DNA from: Methylobacillus methanolivorans
GTDB taxonomy: Bacteria; Pseudomonadota; Gammaproteobacteria; Burkholderiales; Methylophilaceae
Length of the DNA stretch: 64,000 nt
Direction: 5' to 3'
NCBI RefSeq assembly: GCF_020531845.1
Contig: NZ_JAJAVF010000002.1
Span: 1,399,543-1,463,542, forward strand
Shown here: piece after piece, positions 44,116 to 52,255 of the stretch
Layout of the letters: the number at the start of each line of letters is the position of its first letter
Numbering within the stretch: the stretch's first letter is position 1
Notes under the pieces: model-generated
Seen by the model: only the letters and a program-made list of their open reading frames with translations
Database searches by the model: none
Told to the model about the DNA's origin: nothing
Position numbers and translations under genes: made by a program

Positions 44116-45588
44116 TTACACCGGCCCGTATCCCAGAAAAAAAGCATAATGCTGAGCATAAAGCTCACTGCCTTTATCAAGGATAGATTTGTAAACACGT
44201 GCAGCCTTTAGACTCTCTTGGGTATAGTGCACAACTGGAGACAAAAGTCGAATGATGTAATCCATCACATCTTCTTGAGCATCATCAACCTCATGGTGGC
44301 TAGATTGCGCAGCCATTATATGAGTAATAGGGCTCGAAGCCATGACCACAGCTGGCATATCGGTATATCGCAGACGTTTGACATACTCTTGGCTGGAATC
44401 TATCCAATCCAACAGGATTTGCTGCTGATAAGCGTCCCAAGGCAAGCAATGTCCACGCTCCAGCACTTGCCATAAGCGTGTTTTCCCTTTTTCATCGGCC
44501 TGCATCCAGCCTTCATGACACAAATGCTGCAACAGCAAGGGCAGTGGCAAACTATCTGGCCACCGGCCCCGAATACCCCGTTCCATACAGTCAATACGAT
44601 AGGCGCGCTCAATATGCACGGCATAAGGCTGGATCACGCCAAGAAAAGCTTGCTGTAAATCAAACGATGCCACAATTTCGGGAATGCCCAAACCCAACTG
44701 ATGTAACTTATAGCCATTGGCTACACGCTGCAGCAAAGTATGCTGATCTTTCTGGGTTGTAGCTTCATCAAGCAACGCGCATAACAGCTTGATAGTAGCC
44801 ACCACACAAGCATCATCTTCGGTCGCCTGCAAAGTAAAATAATGTGGTTGCACGCCCATTTCGCTGAGCTCATATGCAGCAATCAACATCGGTAGCGAAA
44901 CCTGCTCGTACCCCAAGTTAAACCCAATGATTTCCGGCAGGTAATCATCGACATGATGCCCCAATGCCAGTCTGATCGCACCCTGCATATAGTACTGGTC
45001 AGCCATCCCGCGCCAATCTGAACAACCATTCTGATCCAGTAATTGCTGATACAAACTCACCTGATTACTGGACTCATCACCGTCTCCTAGGTTTCTGAGA
45101 TAAAACCTGCACAACGGTGCAAACTTGGCTTCGCGCCAATGTTTGAGACAACCATATAGCCATGCTCCCTCCACCATTCGGCTTGGAGCCATAGACTGCA
45201 AGAAATGTAATGCATGGGATTTACCAGAAAAATATCGAGGCTGATGCCCTGCATGTCGATCAGCCAAATAGGCCTGATAATCCATTCTAACTCGCAAGCA
45301 ACGCTGCTCCAGCCATGTTGGCAATGCCGTCATATCGTTAGGCAAACCACTATGCAGTAACGATGCCTCGGCAATTTTTTCATCCAGAAATGTACGAGCT
45401 TGCTCGCGTACTGCTTCAATACCAGTCGGCTGAGATAGCGCATGAAACAAGTCCCGAGCAGGAGTGGTAATTGTCGGGAGATGTGGTAACTGACTTCGCC
45501 GCAATACAATTGAGGAGACATCACGCCTAAATACTAAGCTTGGAACAGCGCCAGCCAAGGAGCCGCGCCCCTGTATAACTTCCTTCAT
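44116..45588 (-). CDS. Iron-containing redox enzyme family protein (haem-oxygenase-like fold)
   Basis: A 490-residue soluble helical protein. The central block MVEGAWLYGCLKHW, RNLGDGDESSNQVSLYQQLL and PEIIGFNLGYEQV matches the family of haem-oxygenase-like diiron oxidases and oxygenases (HDO/Haem_oxygenas_2), where conserved Glu, Asp and His bind iron. Members make unusual natural products or cleave C-C bonds. The N-terminal 100 residues and C-terminal 150 are less typical. It stands alone, with a terminator between it and the KGG gene, so the substrate cannot be guessed. Confidence 0.7.
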   Translation of the reverse strand: MKEVIQGRGSLAGAVPSLVFRRDVSSIVLRRSQLPHLPTITTPARDLFHALSQPTGIEAVREQARTFLDEKIAEASLLHSGLPNDMTALPTWLEQRCLRVRMDYQAYLADRHAGHQPRYFSGKSHALHFLQSMAPSRMVEGAWLYGCLKHWREAKFAPLCRFYLRNLGDGDESSNQVSLYQQLLDQNGCSDWRGMADQYYMQGAIRLALGHHVDDYLPEIIGFNLGYEQVSLPMLIAAYELSEMGVQPHYFTLQATEDDACVVATIKLLCALLDEATTQKDQHTLLQRVANGYKLHQLGLGIPEIVASFDLQQAFLGVIQPYAVHIERAYRIDCMERGIRGRWPDSLPLPLLLQHLCHEGWMQADEKGKTRLWQVLERGHCLPWDAYQQQILLDWIDSSQEYVKRLRYTDMPAVVMASSPITHIMAAQSSHHEVDDAQEDVMDYIIRLLSPVVHYTQESLKAARVYKSILDKGSELYAQHYAFFLGYGPV

Positions 45589-45884
45589 GATGCACCCCCA
45601 TATAGAACATCAGCGACAATGAGGCATTATCTGGAAATTAACATAAACCTGCCGTCAGACAGCTTCCCCGCCTTTCGTAGGAAAATCATCACAACTCAAG
45701 AAAAAACAAAAAATACACATTAATTTCATACAGTTAAATTAAAACATGAAAAACTCCCGATCCAATCAGGACTCTTGTTCTAGCGCTCCCTCATTTATCC
45801 ACACCAAGAAAACGCATATTGGCTTTGACATTAAGCAAACAAGAAAATAGAATAGCGGGCTTGGTTTAATCCGCCTTGGATGAT
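45589..45884. other. Intergenic region before tRNA-Met
   Basis: AT-rich stretch holding the promoter of the leftward haem-oxygenase-like gene and that of tRNA-Met. I see no repeat, hairpin or small gene in it. Confidence 0.5.
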
Positions 45885-45961
45885 GGTGATGTAGCTCAGC
45901 TGGTTAGAGCACAGGATTCATAATCCTGGGGTCGAGGGTTCAAGTCCCCCCATCACCACCA
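45885..45961 (+). tRNA. tRNA-Met (anticodon CAT), probably elongator
   Basis: A 77-base cloverleaf: acceptor GGTGATG/CATCACC, D arm GCTCAGCTGGTTAGAGC, anticodon loop TTCATAA, T loop GGTTCAAGTCC, encoded CCA. The paired first base excludes the initiator form. A lysidine-modified tRNA-Ile reading ATA also has CAT, but the body resembles elongator Met. Confidence 0.93.
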
Positions 45962-45996
45962 AACACCTATCAGGGATGATTAGCCAAATAATAGAG

Positions 45997-46020
45997 AACC
46001 CGCTTCAGGCGGGTTTTTTT
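45997..46020 (+). terminator. Terminator after tRNA-Met
   Basis: AACCCGC-TTCAG-GCGGGTT followed by six more T residues. Confidence 0.9.
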
Positions 46021-46289
46021 ATTGCCATCAATTTATCAATATAGCCCATATTTTCAGACCTCCTGCACTACTTCATCATGCAGACAAGCTGTTCTATGTG
46101 CAAAAACCTCCGTGCAATGCACGGTTAAAATAGCCCATAACAGATAAGTATGATGTCTCGATACAAAATCCTAACAATTCACACATAACTGTCATATTTC
46201 AACTAAATCAATCAGTCTTTTTCAACTGTTTAATTTGACACTTTGTGATAGCCTATTTCCCATCAAACTGTACAATCAGGTGAAGCAGC

Positions 46290-46670
46290 ATGCAGCAATT
46301 ATTTTTAGTAGCCATTGGTGGAGCCATTGGCTCTATTGCCCGATTCAAGCTTGCTGGGTTCATGATGAATCAGGCAACTGAATGGAAATTTCCGCTAGGT
46401 ACTTTCACTGTGAATATTCTAGGCTGCTTTGTGATTGGTGCTCTCGCAGGCCTAGCGGATAAATACGATTTATTTTCATCTGATTGGAAGCTTTTTTTGT
46501 TCACTGGATTGCTGGGCGGGTTTACTACATTTTCTGCTTTTGGCTTAGAAACCATGATGCTTCTCAGAAATGGAGATATCATGACTGCCCTACTTTATGT
46601 ATTACTCAGCGTTATCATTGGCGTTGTACTAATGTATGGCAGTTTTATGATTTTCCGCCATCTCTTTTGA
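46290..46670 (+). CDS. crcB: Fluoride channel CrcB (Fluc)
   Basis: A 126-residue membrane protein with four helices. GGAIGSIARF, FPLGTFTVNILGCFVIG (with the conserved Asn) and GLLGGFTTFSAFGLE are the Fluc signatures. It exports fluoride as a dual-topology dimer. The gene is markedly AT-rich compared with its neighbours and so may have been acquired. The 269 bases before it were checked for a fluoride riboswitch and none was recognised; a TTGACA lies at about 46233. Confidence 0.95.
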   Translation: MQQLFLVAIGGAIGSIARFKLAGFMMNQATEWKFPLGTFTVNILGCFVIGALAGLADKYDLFSSDWKLFLFTGLLGGFTTFSAFGLETMMLLRNGDIMTALLYVLLSVIIGVVLMYGSFMIFRHLF

Positions 46671-46793
46671 AGTTAATCATTATTTTATTTTTGAATTTAA
46701 TTTGAATATAATGCAAATCACATAGTGAAGTATTAATGCCTTTAATACACTCATCTCCATTTACTCCCACACCCTTAATCACAGGATCTACAC

Positions 46794-47030
46794 ATGGCAA
46801 ACATTGATACAAAAAGAGAAAAACTGAAGCAAAAGATTTCTGCATTGACCGAACAACTGGAAGCTCTCGAACAAAAGCCTGTAGAGTTGAATCGTCAAAG
46901 TGAAGGCATGCCAGAACTGATTGCAGCATTTGATGCAGTGGTCAAAACTCATAAGGTCGCAGCAGTGGACGTATTTGAAGTACTGCTCAAGGCAAAAAGA
47001 ACTGGTATGACATTATCCAAGAAAGTGTAA
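46794..47030 (+). CDS. Small coiled-coil protein
   Basis: A 78-residue charged protein. Residues 4-38 form a likely coiled coil (TKREKLKQKISALTEQLEAL), followed by MPELIAAFDAVVKTHKVAAVDVF. The layout recalls the oligomerisation half of H-NS-like proteins, but the DNA-binding tail is absent. The gene is AT-rich like crcB. TATAAT at 46707-46712 is a good -10, with an AT-rich stretch upstream. A terminator follows at 47047. I do not recognise it further. Confidence 0.65.
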   Translation: MANIDTKREKLKQKISALTEQLEALEQKPVELNRQSEGMPELIAAFDAVVKTHKVAAVDVFEVLLKAKRTGMTLSKKV

Positions 47031-47046
47031 TGTCAGATTGTGGCAA

Positions 47047-47077
47047 TAAAAAAGGCGGACTGGTTTCCGCCTTTTTT
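47047..47077. terminator. Bidirectional terminator
   Basis: AAAAAAGGCGGA/TCCGCCTTTTTT with a loop of about six bases. It ends the 78-residue gene and the convergent phospholipase D gene. Confidence 0.92.
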
Positions 47078-47087
47078 ATTGCCATGT

Positions 47088-48692
47088 TTACAACAACCAG
47101 TCGATAGGCATCACAGATAATATCCGGACAAAAAGTCGTTGTAGCAAGCCTGTGCCAGGATCAACATCGTATCGCTGCTCCACGCCGTCCTGATATGAAA
47201 CCCAGTACAACCGATTATTTTCATCCAAGCGCACTTCATAAGCATTTTCGGGTACGCCTGACTTGAATGCATTTTCCACTTGCTCAGCCAAGCTAGGGCT
47301 TTCAATAATAAATCCCAGCTCGGTGTTAAGCCTTGCAGAGCGTGGATCAAAATTGAATGATCCAATAAAAACATGGGAGCGATCAATCGTGAAGGTCTTG
47401 GCATGCAGGCTGGAACCTGAGCTACCAAATGGCCCCAAGTAATCCTTCATATGACTAGTGCCTGCTTGACGACGCATTTCATATAGCTGGATACCAGCTT
47501 GCAACAATGGTTTACGCCACTTGGCATAACCTGCATGCACTGCTGCCACATCGGTAGATTCAAGTGCATTGGTCAAAATACGTATCTTGATTCCTCGTCC
47601 AGCCAGGCGGGAGAATCCATTGACGCCTGTCTGGGTTGGCACAAAATAAGGGGAGACAAGGTCTACACTTTCTCGCGGATTACGCAGAATACGCGCCAAA
47701 TCAAAAATCATCAGGTCTCGATCTGCGACTTCACCTGTGACCTTCTCTGGACTGTCACTCAGCAACTCGACCTTGGCCCAGTCAAATGCATGTTGCCCAT
47801 CAATAAAATCGTGAATAAATTGACTGTCTTTTAGCGCTTTCAGATAGCCTTGCCCAGTCACAGTTTTCTCCGCCTGCCCTGCTGCTTCACTCAATCTTTG
47901 CAGCTCATCGTCATTCGGAACATGAATCAATGCACTCAACGGATAAGCTGCAGCGCTTGCCCAATAACGATCAAAATCCCGCGAAGTATCGTCCACTACC
48001 GCACCAATCGCCATCACATCAAGGTCTGCAAATAGCACGCCATCAGTTGCGCCAAAATACTCATCACCTACATTACGACCACCAATAATGGTCACCATGT
48101 TGTCGGCAATAAAGGATTTATTGTGCATACGGCGATTAAGCCGCGAAAAATCGAAGAGAAACCCCAGCTTCTTGAATGTACGAAACGGAAACGGGTTAAA
48201 CAACCGAATTTCCATATTAGGATGCTGGTTGAGTGCTGCCAGCCTGGCGTCCAGTGCCCGCCCCTCAATTCCATTATCGTCCAGCAGCAAGCGCACTCTC
48301 ACGCCTCGCTCGGCGGCTTTGCGCAAAGCTTCCAGAAACAAGATGCCGGTATTGTCATTGCGCCAGATGTAATACTGCACATCCAAGGTTTTTTGCGCAG
48401 AATGAGTTAACAACATGCGGGCAGCGAAAGCACTATAGGCATCCAGCAAAGGCATGATGCCCGATTGCCCAGGATGTGCAGCCTTCAGTGGCTGCATGGT
48501 CTGGCCCAGCTTGGTGCCCACGACTTCTTCGGGGTTTAGCGCGACAGAGGGTGGCTTATCGCTATCACGGACATGTGGCAAGCCACAGGCTAGTAAGGGC
48601 ATGATAAGCACTAGCATGATGATGCGCTGATACCAAGTAAGTCCTCCTCGTAACAAACTGCGTATGCCGGGTTTATTCAAGAAGCCCATCAT
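47088..48692 (-). CDS. Phospholipase D family lipoprotein (cardiolipin synthase C-like)
   Basis: A 534-residue protein. The N-terminus is hydrophobic and ends in a lipobox-like LLAC (residues about 34-37). Two HKD motifs are present: HNKSFIADN with following GGRNVGDEYF, and HAKTFTIDR with following GSFNFDPRSARLNTE. This is the ClsC layout, which condenses phosphatidylglycerol with phosphatidylethanolamine to cardiolipin. E. coli ClsC works with YmdB, which is not next to this gene. Stands alone on its strand. Confidence 0.85.
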   Translation of the reverse strand: MMGFLNKPGIRSLLRGGLTWYQRIIMLVLIMPLLACGLPHVRDSDKPPSVALNPEEVVGTKLGQTMQPLKAAHPGQSGIMPLLDAYSAFAARMLLTHSAQKTLDVQYYIWRNDNTGILFLEALRKAAERGVRVRLLLDDNGIEGRALDARLAALNQHPNMEIRLFNPFPFRTFKKLGFLFDFSRLNRRMHNKSFIADNMVTIIGGRNVGDEYFGATDGVLFADLDVMAIGAVVDDTSRDFDRYWASAAAYPLSALIHVPNDDELQRLSEAAGQAEKTVTGQGYLKALKDSQFIHDFIDGQHAFDWAKVELLSDSPEKVTGEVADRDLMIFDLARILRNPRESVDLVSPYFVPTQTGVNGFSRLAGRGIKIRILTNALESTDVAAVHAGYAKWRKPLLQAGIQLYEMRRQAGTSHMKDYLGPFGSSGSSLHAKTFTIDRSHVFIGSFNFDPRSARLNTELGFIIESPSLAEQVENAFKSGVPENAYEVRLDENNRLYWVSYQDGVEQRYDVDPGTGLLQRLFVRILSVMPIDWLL

Positions 48693-48903
48693 GCTGCCGT
48701 CTTTTTCATGTTCTGCTTATCTTTCAATAGTCATCAGGAGAGTGATGCTGTGTGCTGTGACACATCAAAATATTGCAGGTTCTGTGGATTTTCTGCTACG
48801 CGAAATACTTCCTTATCGGGAAAAATGGAACAATCCAGCCAAGTTATAATCCATGCATAATACCAACAACAGCAATCTATTATTGATGAACAAGGAGAAG
48901 CAC

Positions 48904-49173
48904 ATGGTGACCAACCCACCCCAACAAAAAGGTTCGCGCATCTGGCTTTGGTTATTTATTTTTGTCTTTGTCGGTGCAGTGCTGCTTTACTATATATTTG
49001 GTACGCCTGCAGCACCTGATAGCTTGGAGCAAAGAAATGATCGCGCAGCGATTGAGGATTGCTGGAAACGTCACGCAAACTCGGCACTATCGCCCACTGA
49101 GCTCAAATATGTCGCCGAGGCTTGCGAGTTTATGGAAAATGAATTTTTGCTGAAATATCGGCAGAACCCTTGA
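48904..49173 (+). CDS. Small single-pass membrane protein
   Basis: An 89-residue protein with a basic N-terminus, one helix (residues about 12-34, WLWLFIFVFVGAVLLYYIFG), and a soluble tail containing two Cys (CWKRH, ACEFMEN) that could pair. The ATG at 48904 has AGGAG six bases upstream, which fixes the start. Not recognised. Confidence 0.7.
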   Translation: MVTNPPQQKGSRIWLWLFIFVFVGAVLLYYIFGTPAAPDSLEQRNDRAAIEDCWKRHANSALSPTELKYVAEACEFMENEFLLKYRQNP

Positions 49174-49301
49174 TTCCAAGCACTAGCCCATAAAAAAATA
49201 AAAAAGACTTTCAATTCAATATATCGGGGACTCTCAAGAATGGCGGGGTAAGCCATTCACCTGGAACAAGCAATCCAGGCTAATAACAAGAGATAACTAT
49301 C

Positions 49302-50228
49302 ATGCCCGGTGCATTTGCCCACCTCACTCTCATCAACCACTTGCGGGAAACACCAAGGCTAGAAACGGCTCCTGGTTTCCCGCGCCAGGCCATTCCTTGG
49401 CTATTGCGACATTTCAAGTTTGCCGAGCTTGGCGCAGTTAGCCCAGACTATCCTTACCTCGCCATTCGCGATGCATCTTCACTAGCCTGGGCAGATAATA
49501 TGCACTACCTACGCACTGGCGAAATCATTCATGCCGGTATCGATATCCTTAAACAATGGCAAGGCATGCAACGGGAAAAGGGAATGGCCTGGTTATTAGG
49601 TTATGTGTCGCATGTGATCATGGATGTCACCATCCACCCAGTGGTAGAGCTTAAAGTTGGGCCTTATGCTGCCAATAAGCGCCATCATCGGCAATGTGAA
49701 ATGCACCAGGACGCCTATATCTTTCAACGCCTGAACTTGGGAGGCATCGGCTTATCCGAACACTTATCGTCGGGCATCTGGGCTTGCCGTGAGCCCGGAA
49801 CCAAAATGCTGGATAAGGATATTCATGCTTTATGGTTAGGGATGCTGCAACGAACTTATCCGCAAGCCTACGCGGATAATCCTCCTGTTATTCACAAGTG
49901 GCACCAACGCTTCAACCGCATGGTAAATAAAATTGCGGAGGAAGGTAATCGCCTCATGCCTTTTGCACGCCATCTTGGAGTACGTGCAGGCCTAACCTAT
50001 CCCAACCCCAATGAGGTTGACCAGCAATACATCAAACAATTACAGACTCCTGGCGAACGCATGGATTATGACGTCCTGTTCGACCATGCTCTGCGCAATA
50101 CGATGCAAATATGGACAGTGGTTGCCAATGCCGTTATTAATCAAGATGATACTTACAAAACCGTGGTACGCAACTGGAACCTTGATACCGGAAAGGACGA
50201 GCATGACCAATTCGGCTTTTGGCCATAA
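49302..50228 (+). CDS. Zinc-dependent phospholipase C-type protein
   Basis: A 308-residue protein of the Zn_dep_PLPC family. Expected metal ligands lie in GAFAHLTLI, GAVSPDYPYL, GYVSHVIMDVTIHPVVE and RHHRQCEMHQDAYIF. No signal peptide is evident, so it may act in the cytoplasm or on the inner membrane. Substrate unknown. The next gene starts inside its last 26 bases. Confidence 0.8.
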   Translation: MPGAFAHLTLINHLRETPRLETAPGFPRQAIPWLLRHFKFAELGAVSPDYPYLAIRDASSLAWADNMHYLRTGEIIHAGIDILKQWQGMQREKGMAWLLGYVSHVIMDVTIHPVVELKVGPYAANKRHHRQCEMHQDAYIFQRLNLGGIGLSEHLSSGIWACREPGTKMLDKDIHALWLGMLQRTYPQAYADNPPVIHKWHQRFNRMVNKIAEEGNRLMPFARHLGVRAGLTYPNPNEVDQQYIKQLQTPGERMDYDVLFDHALRNTMQIWTVVANAVINQDDTYKTVVRNWNLDTGKDEHDQFGFWP

Positions 50229-50652
50229 GCTTACTTTATATCTTTTGGTCAGCTCTCTGATACTGACTAGCGGATGTAGCGCAATTCGTACCACGCATGA
50301 GGAGTCTATGCTCATGGAGGCCTCCCGCCTGACCAAACTTAGCAGTGCTGTAGAAGCCTCCGTCAGATATGAACCTGATGTTAACACCTTGAGCGAAGTA
50401 GAAATCCTGCAACAGGCCACAGCGCATGACCCCACATTACTCAACTCGTTTCAGCATCGCCTATTACGAGTGAAAGTCGAAGATAGACATGCCCTGGTAC
50501 TCGTCTGTACCAAAGATGGCCATCAGGGACTAATCGAGGATGCTGGATGCAGCGCCGCGGCAGATAAGCATTTATGGATGTCTTCCTCGGCCCCCTGTGA
50601 ATTTACCCTGCAAGTCACTGAGGTATGTCTATCACCACCCTCACCTCGCTAG
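50203..50652 (+). CDS. Small lipoprotein coupled to the phospholipase C gene
   Basis: A 149-residue protein with a lipobox LTSGC near residue 24. The mature part has Cys residues (CTKDG, DAGCSA, APCEF, EVCLS) that could form disulfides. The ATG at 50203 has AAAGGA seven bases upstream and overlaps the preceding gene by 26 bases, so the two are made together. Family not recognised. Confidence 0.7.
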   Translation: MTNSAFGHKLTLYLLVSSLILTSGCSAIRTTHEESMLMEASRLTKLSSAVEASVRYEPDVNTLSEVEILQQATAHDPTLLNSFQHRLLRVKVEDRHALVLVCTKDGHQGLIEDAGCSAAADKHLWMSSSAPCEFTLQVTEVCLSPPSPR

Positions 50653-50771
50653 GTACGTGGTTGGCAGGGAGTATCGATTTTGTAACAATAGATGCAGGCG
50701 GAACATACCGCCGGCACTGCATAAATACTGCTCGTTGATTATTTCGGGGAATTATTTGGAAAGAATGCATC

Positions 50772-51032
50772 ATGGAAAGAATTCCAATATTGCAAGCACA
50801 GGTCGAAGCGATGGCGCTGCAGTTGAATCAACGTACGTTGGAAAGCCTTGAATACCGCATCCTCATGAAAGCGGTAGTAGAGTCGCACCCCGACAAGGCT
50901 GCGCTGTCAACTTGCATTCAAGAACAGCGCGAGAAACTAGTGGAACAAGGCGTGATTGGCAATATCGTGGATGGAGACCGCGAATATCTCAACCAATACA
51001 TAGAAAAGTGGCTTAGCCTCTGCCAGCAGTAG
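50772..51032 (+). CDS. Small hypothetical protein
   Basis: An 86-residue helical protein (MERIPILQAQVEAMALQLNQ...; ends YIEKWLSLCQQ). No signal peptide or membrane helix. GGAAAG lies 11 bases before the ATG. Not recognised. Confidence 0.6.
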   Translation: MERIPILQAQVEAMALQLNQRTLESLEYRILMKAVVESHPDKAALSTCIQEQREKLVEQGVIGNIVDGDREYLNQYIEKWLSLCQQ

Positions 51033-51037
51033 GTGAC

Positions 51038-51277
51038 TCAAGTCCCGGTTACCTGATTAAAGTAAACCCTGGCATATTTACCAACGGCATCAGTAATAGG
51101 AACAGCCACCACCTGATAATCGTCTCCAGCATAATGTAGCGCCTCCTCGACGATAGGCTGAAAGTCATCAAGAGCCCCCTCACTTGAGTCCCGCGGTGTG
51201 ATAACGAAACCATTCAACGCCATTTCCACCTCATGATGAGGAGAAGGCGTTTTCAGCTTGGTAATTAGGCTTTCCAT
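51038..51277 (-). CDS. Small hypothetical protein
   Basis: A 79-residue soluble acidic protein (MESLITKLKTPSPHHEVEMA...; FQPIVEEALHYAGDDYQVVAVP). It ends five bases from the previous gene, convergent with it, and lies 12 bases after the next gene on its own strand, so it probably belongs to a three-gene unit with the 65-residue and SRPBCC genes. Function unknown. Confidence 0.6.
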   Translation of the reverse strand: MESLITKLKTPSPHHEVEMALNGFVITPRDSSEGALDDFQPIVEEALHYAGDDYQVVAVPITDAVGKYARVYFNQVTGT

Positions 51278-51289
51278 GTCGATTGAATA

Positions 51290-51487
51290 TTATTTTTCCA
51301 CATATTCTGATACAGCCTCTATAGTCACGGCCTCCTTGGCTAGATCGGGACACTCCAACTCAAATTGACTCTTGCCTATACGATAGGCTTCCTCAATGTT
51401 GGAGGCATTCACTTGATTGCGCCATACAGGTGGTCCTCCAGCTTGATCTTGACTCCTGGAGCGCACATTCACCATAAACAATCCCAT
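51290..51487 (-). CDS. Small hypothetical protein
   Basis: A 65-residue protein (MGLFMVNVRSRSQDQAGGPP...). A run of G residues about seven bases before the ATG provides the ribosome site. Middle gene of the small leftward unit 51980-51038. Not recognised. Confidence 0.6.
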   Translation of the reverse strand: MGLFMVNVRSRSQDQAGGPPVWRNQVNASNIEEAYRIGKSQFELECPDLAKEAVTIEAVSEYVEK

Positions 51488-51500
51488 AGCACCCCCCTAC

Positions 51501-51980
51501 CTAATACCGTGATGACAAGCCAACACGCTCAGTCATCTGTCGGTGCAAACTGTCTCCCGACAGTTTGCGAGACTCCAAGATCTGACGGTAACGCTCCAGA
51601 TCTTCAGCAATTTTGCGCTCCAATATGCCAGTAATATCACTGGCGACTTCATCACCGCGATCCTCGCATTCATACTCAATCTGCAGGCGCACACGGGTAG
51701 AGTGAGGCTCCACCTGCAGGAAAGACACGACACCTTCATTATGTACGCCAGAGACACTACGCCAGGCAATATAGTCATCTAGCACCTGCTCAACAATTTC
51801 CGCTTCCCACTCAACAGCATGCCCATCTGCCTGAGCAAGCCACCATACATGCCTGTCATCTAATTGCTTGACGTTAATCACGCTCTGCATGAAATAGGGA
51901 AAGGTTTCAAACTGGGTCCACTGGTTATAGGCAATATTCACTGGAACCTTGATGTCTATGCTAGTTTCAATCGTGGGCAT
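51501..51980 (-). CDS. SRPBCC family protein (polyketide cyclase/dehydrase-like)
   Basis: A 159-residue START-like protein with the usual layout for bacterial cyclase/dehydrase-type SRPBCC proteins: IDIKVPVNIAYNQWTQFETFPYFM at the N-terminus, WEAEIVEQVLDDYIAWRSVSG in the middle and a long C-terminal helix. These bind lipids or hydrophobic ligands. First gene of a three-gene unit. Confidence 0.82.
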   Translation of the reverse strand: MPTIETSIDIKVPVNIAYNQWTQFETFPYFMQSVINVKQLDDRHVWWLAQADGHAVEWEAEIVEQVLDDYIAWRSVSGVHNEGVVSFLQVEPHSTRVRLQIEYECEDRGDEVASDITGILERKIAEDLERYRQILESRKLSGDSLHRQMTERVGLSSRY

Positions 51981-52255
51981 ATCAGCGCTCCAAACGTATT
52001 ACTTAACTATCAGTGTATAGTTTGCAATCCAGACGCAAGAGTTGGCCTGTTCCTAAAAAAATGTCAGAAAAACCAACGACGTCTTTAGGCAAGGCAGAAA
52101 TCATATAGATCTCGGCTTCAATTAGTTTCATATAAAAAGTTGCGCACTGACATAATCTTGAGTTAATTTCGGAGTATCCATAGACCACTGACGCAATTAC
52201 TTGGTGTGTGGCCAGCAATTTGATTTCCTGCCAAGTTTGAAAGGTTTCCCCCGCC
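51981..52255. other. Divergent intergenic region
   Basis: Promoter region between the SRPBCC unit and ybaL. It has an AACTAT-N6-ATAGTT inverted repeat (52005-52022), 25 bases upstream of the SRPBCC start. No gene seen. Confidence 0.4.

Noticed and set aside
45885..46020. tRNA-Met as an island attachment site
   Set aside because: No integrase gene and no repeat of the tRNA 3' end was seen downstream, although the following patch is AT-rich.
46021..46289. Fluoride riboswitch before crcB
   Set aside because: I looked for the conserved pseudoknot segments of the crcB motif and found no convincing match. Only an AT-rich promoter region is visible.
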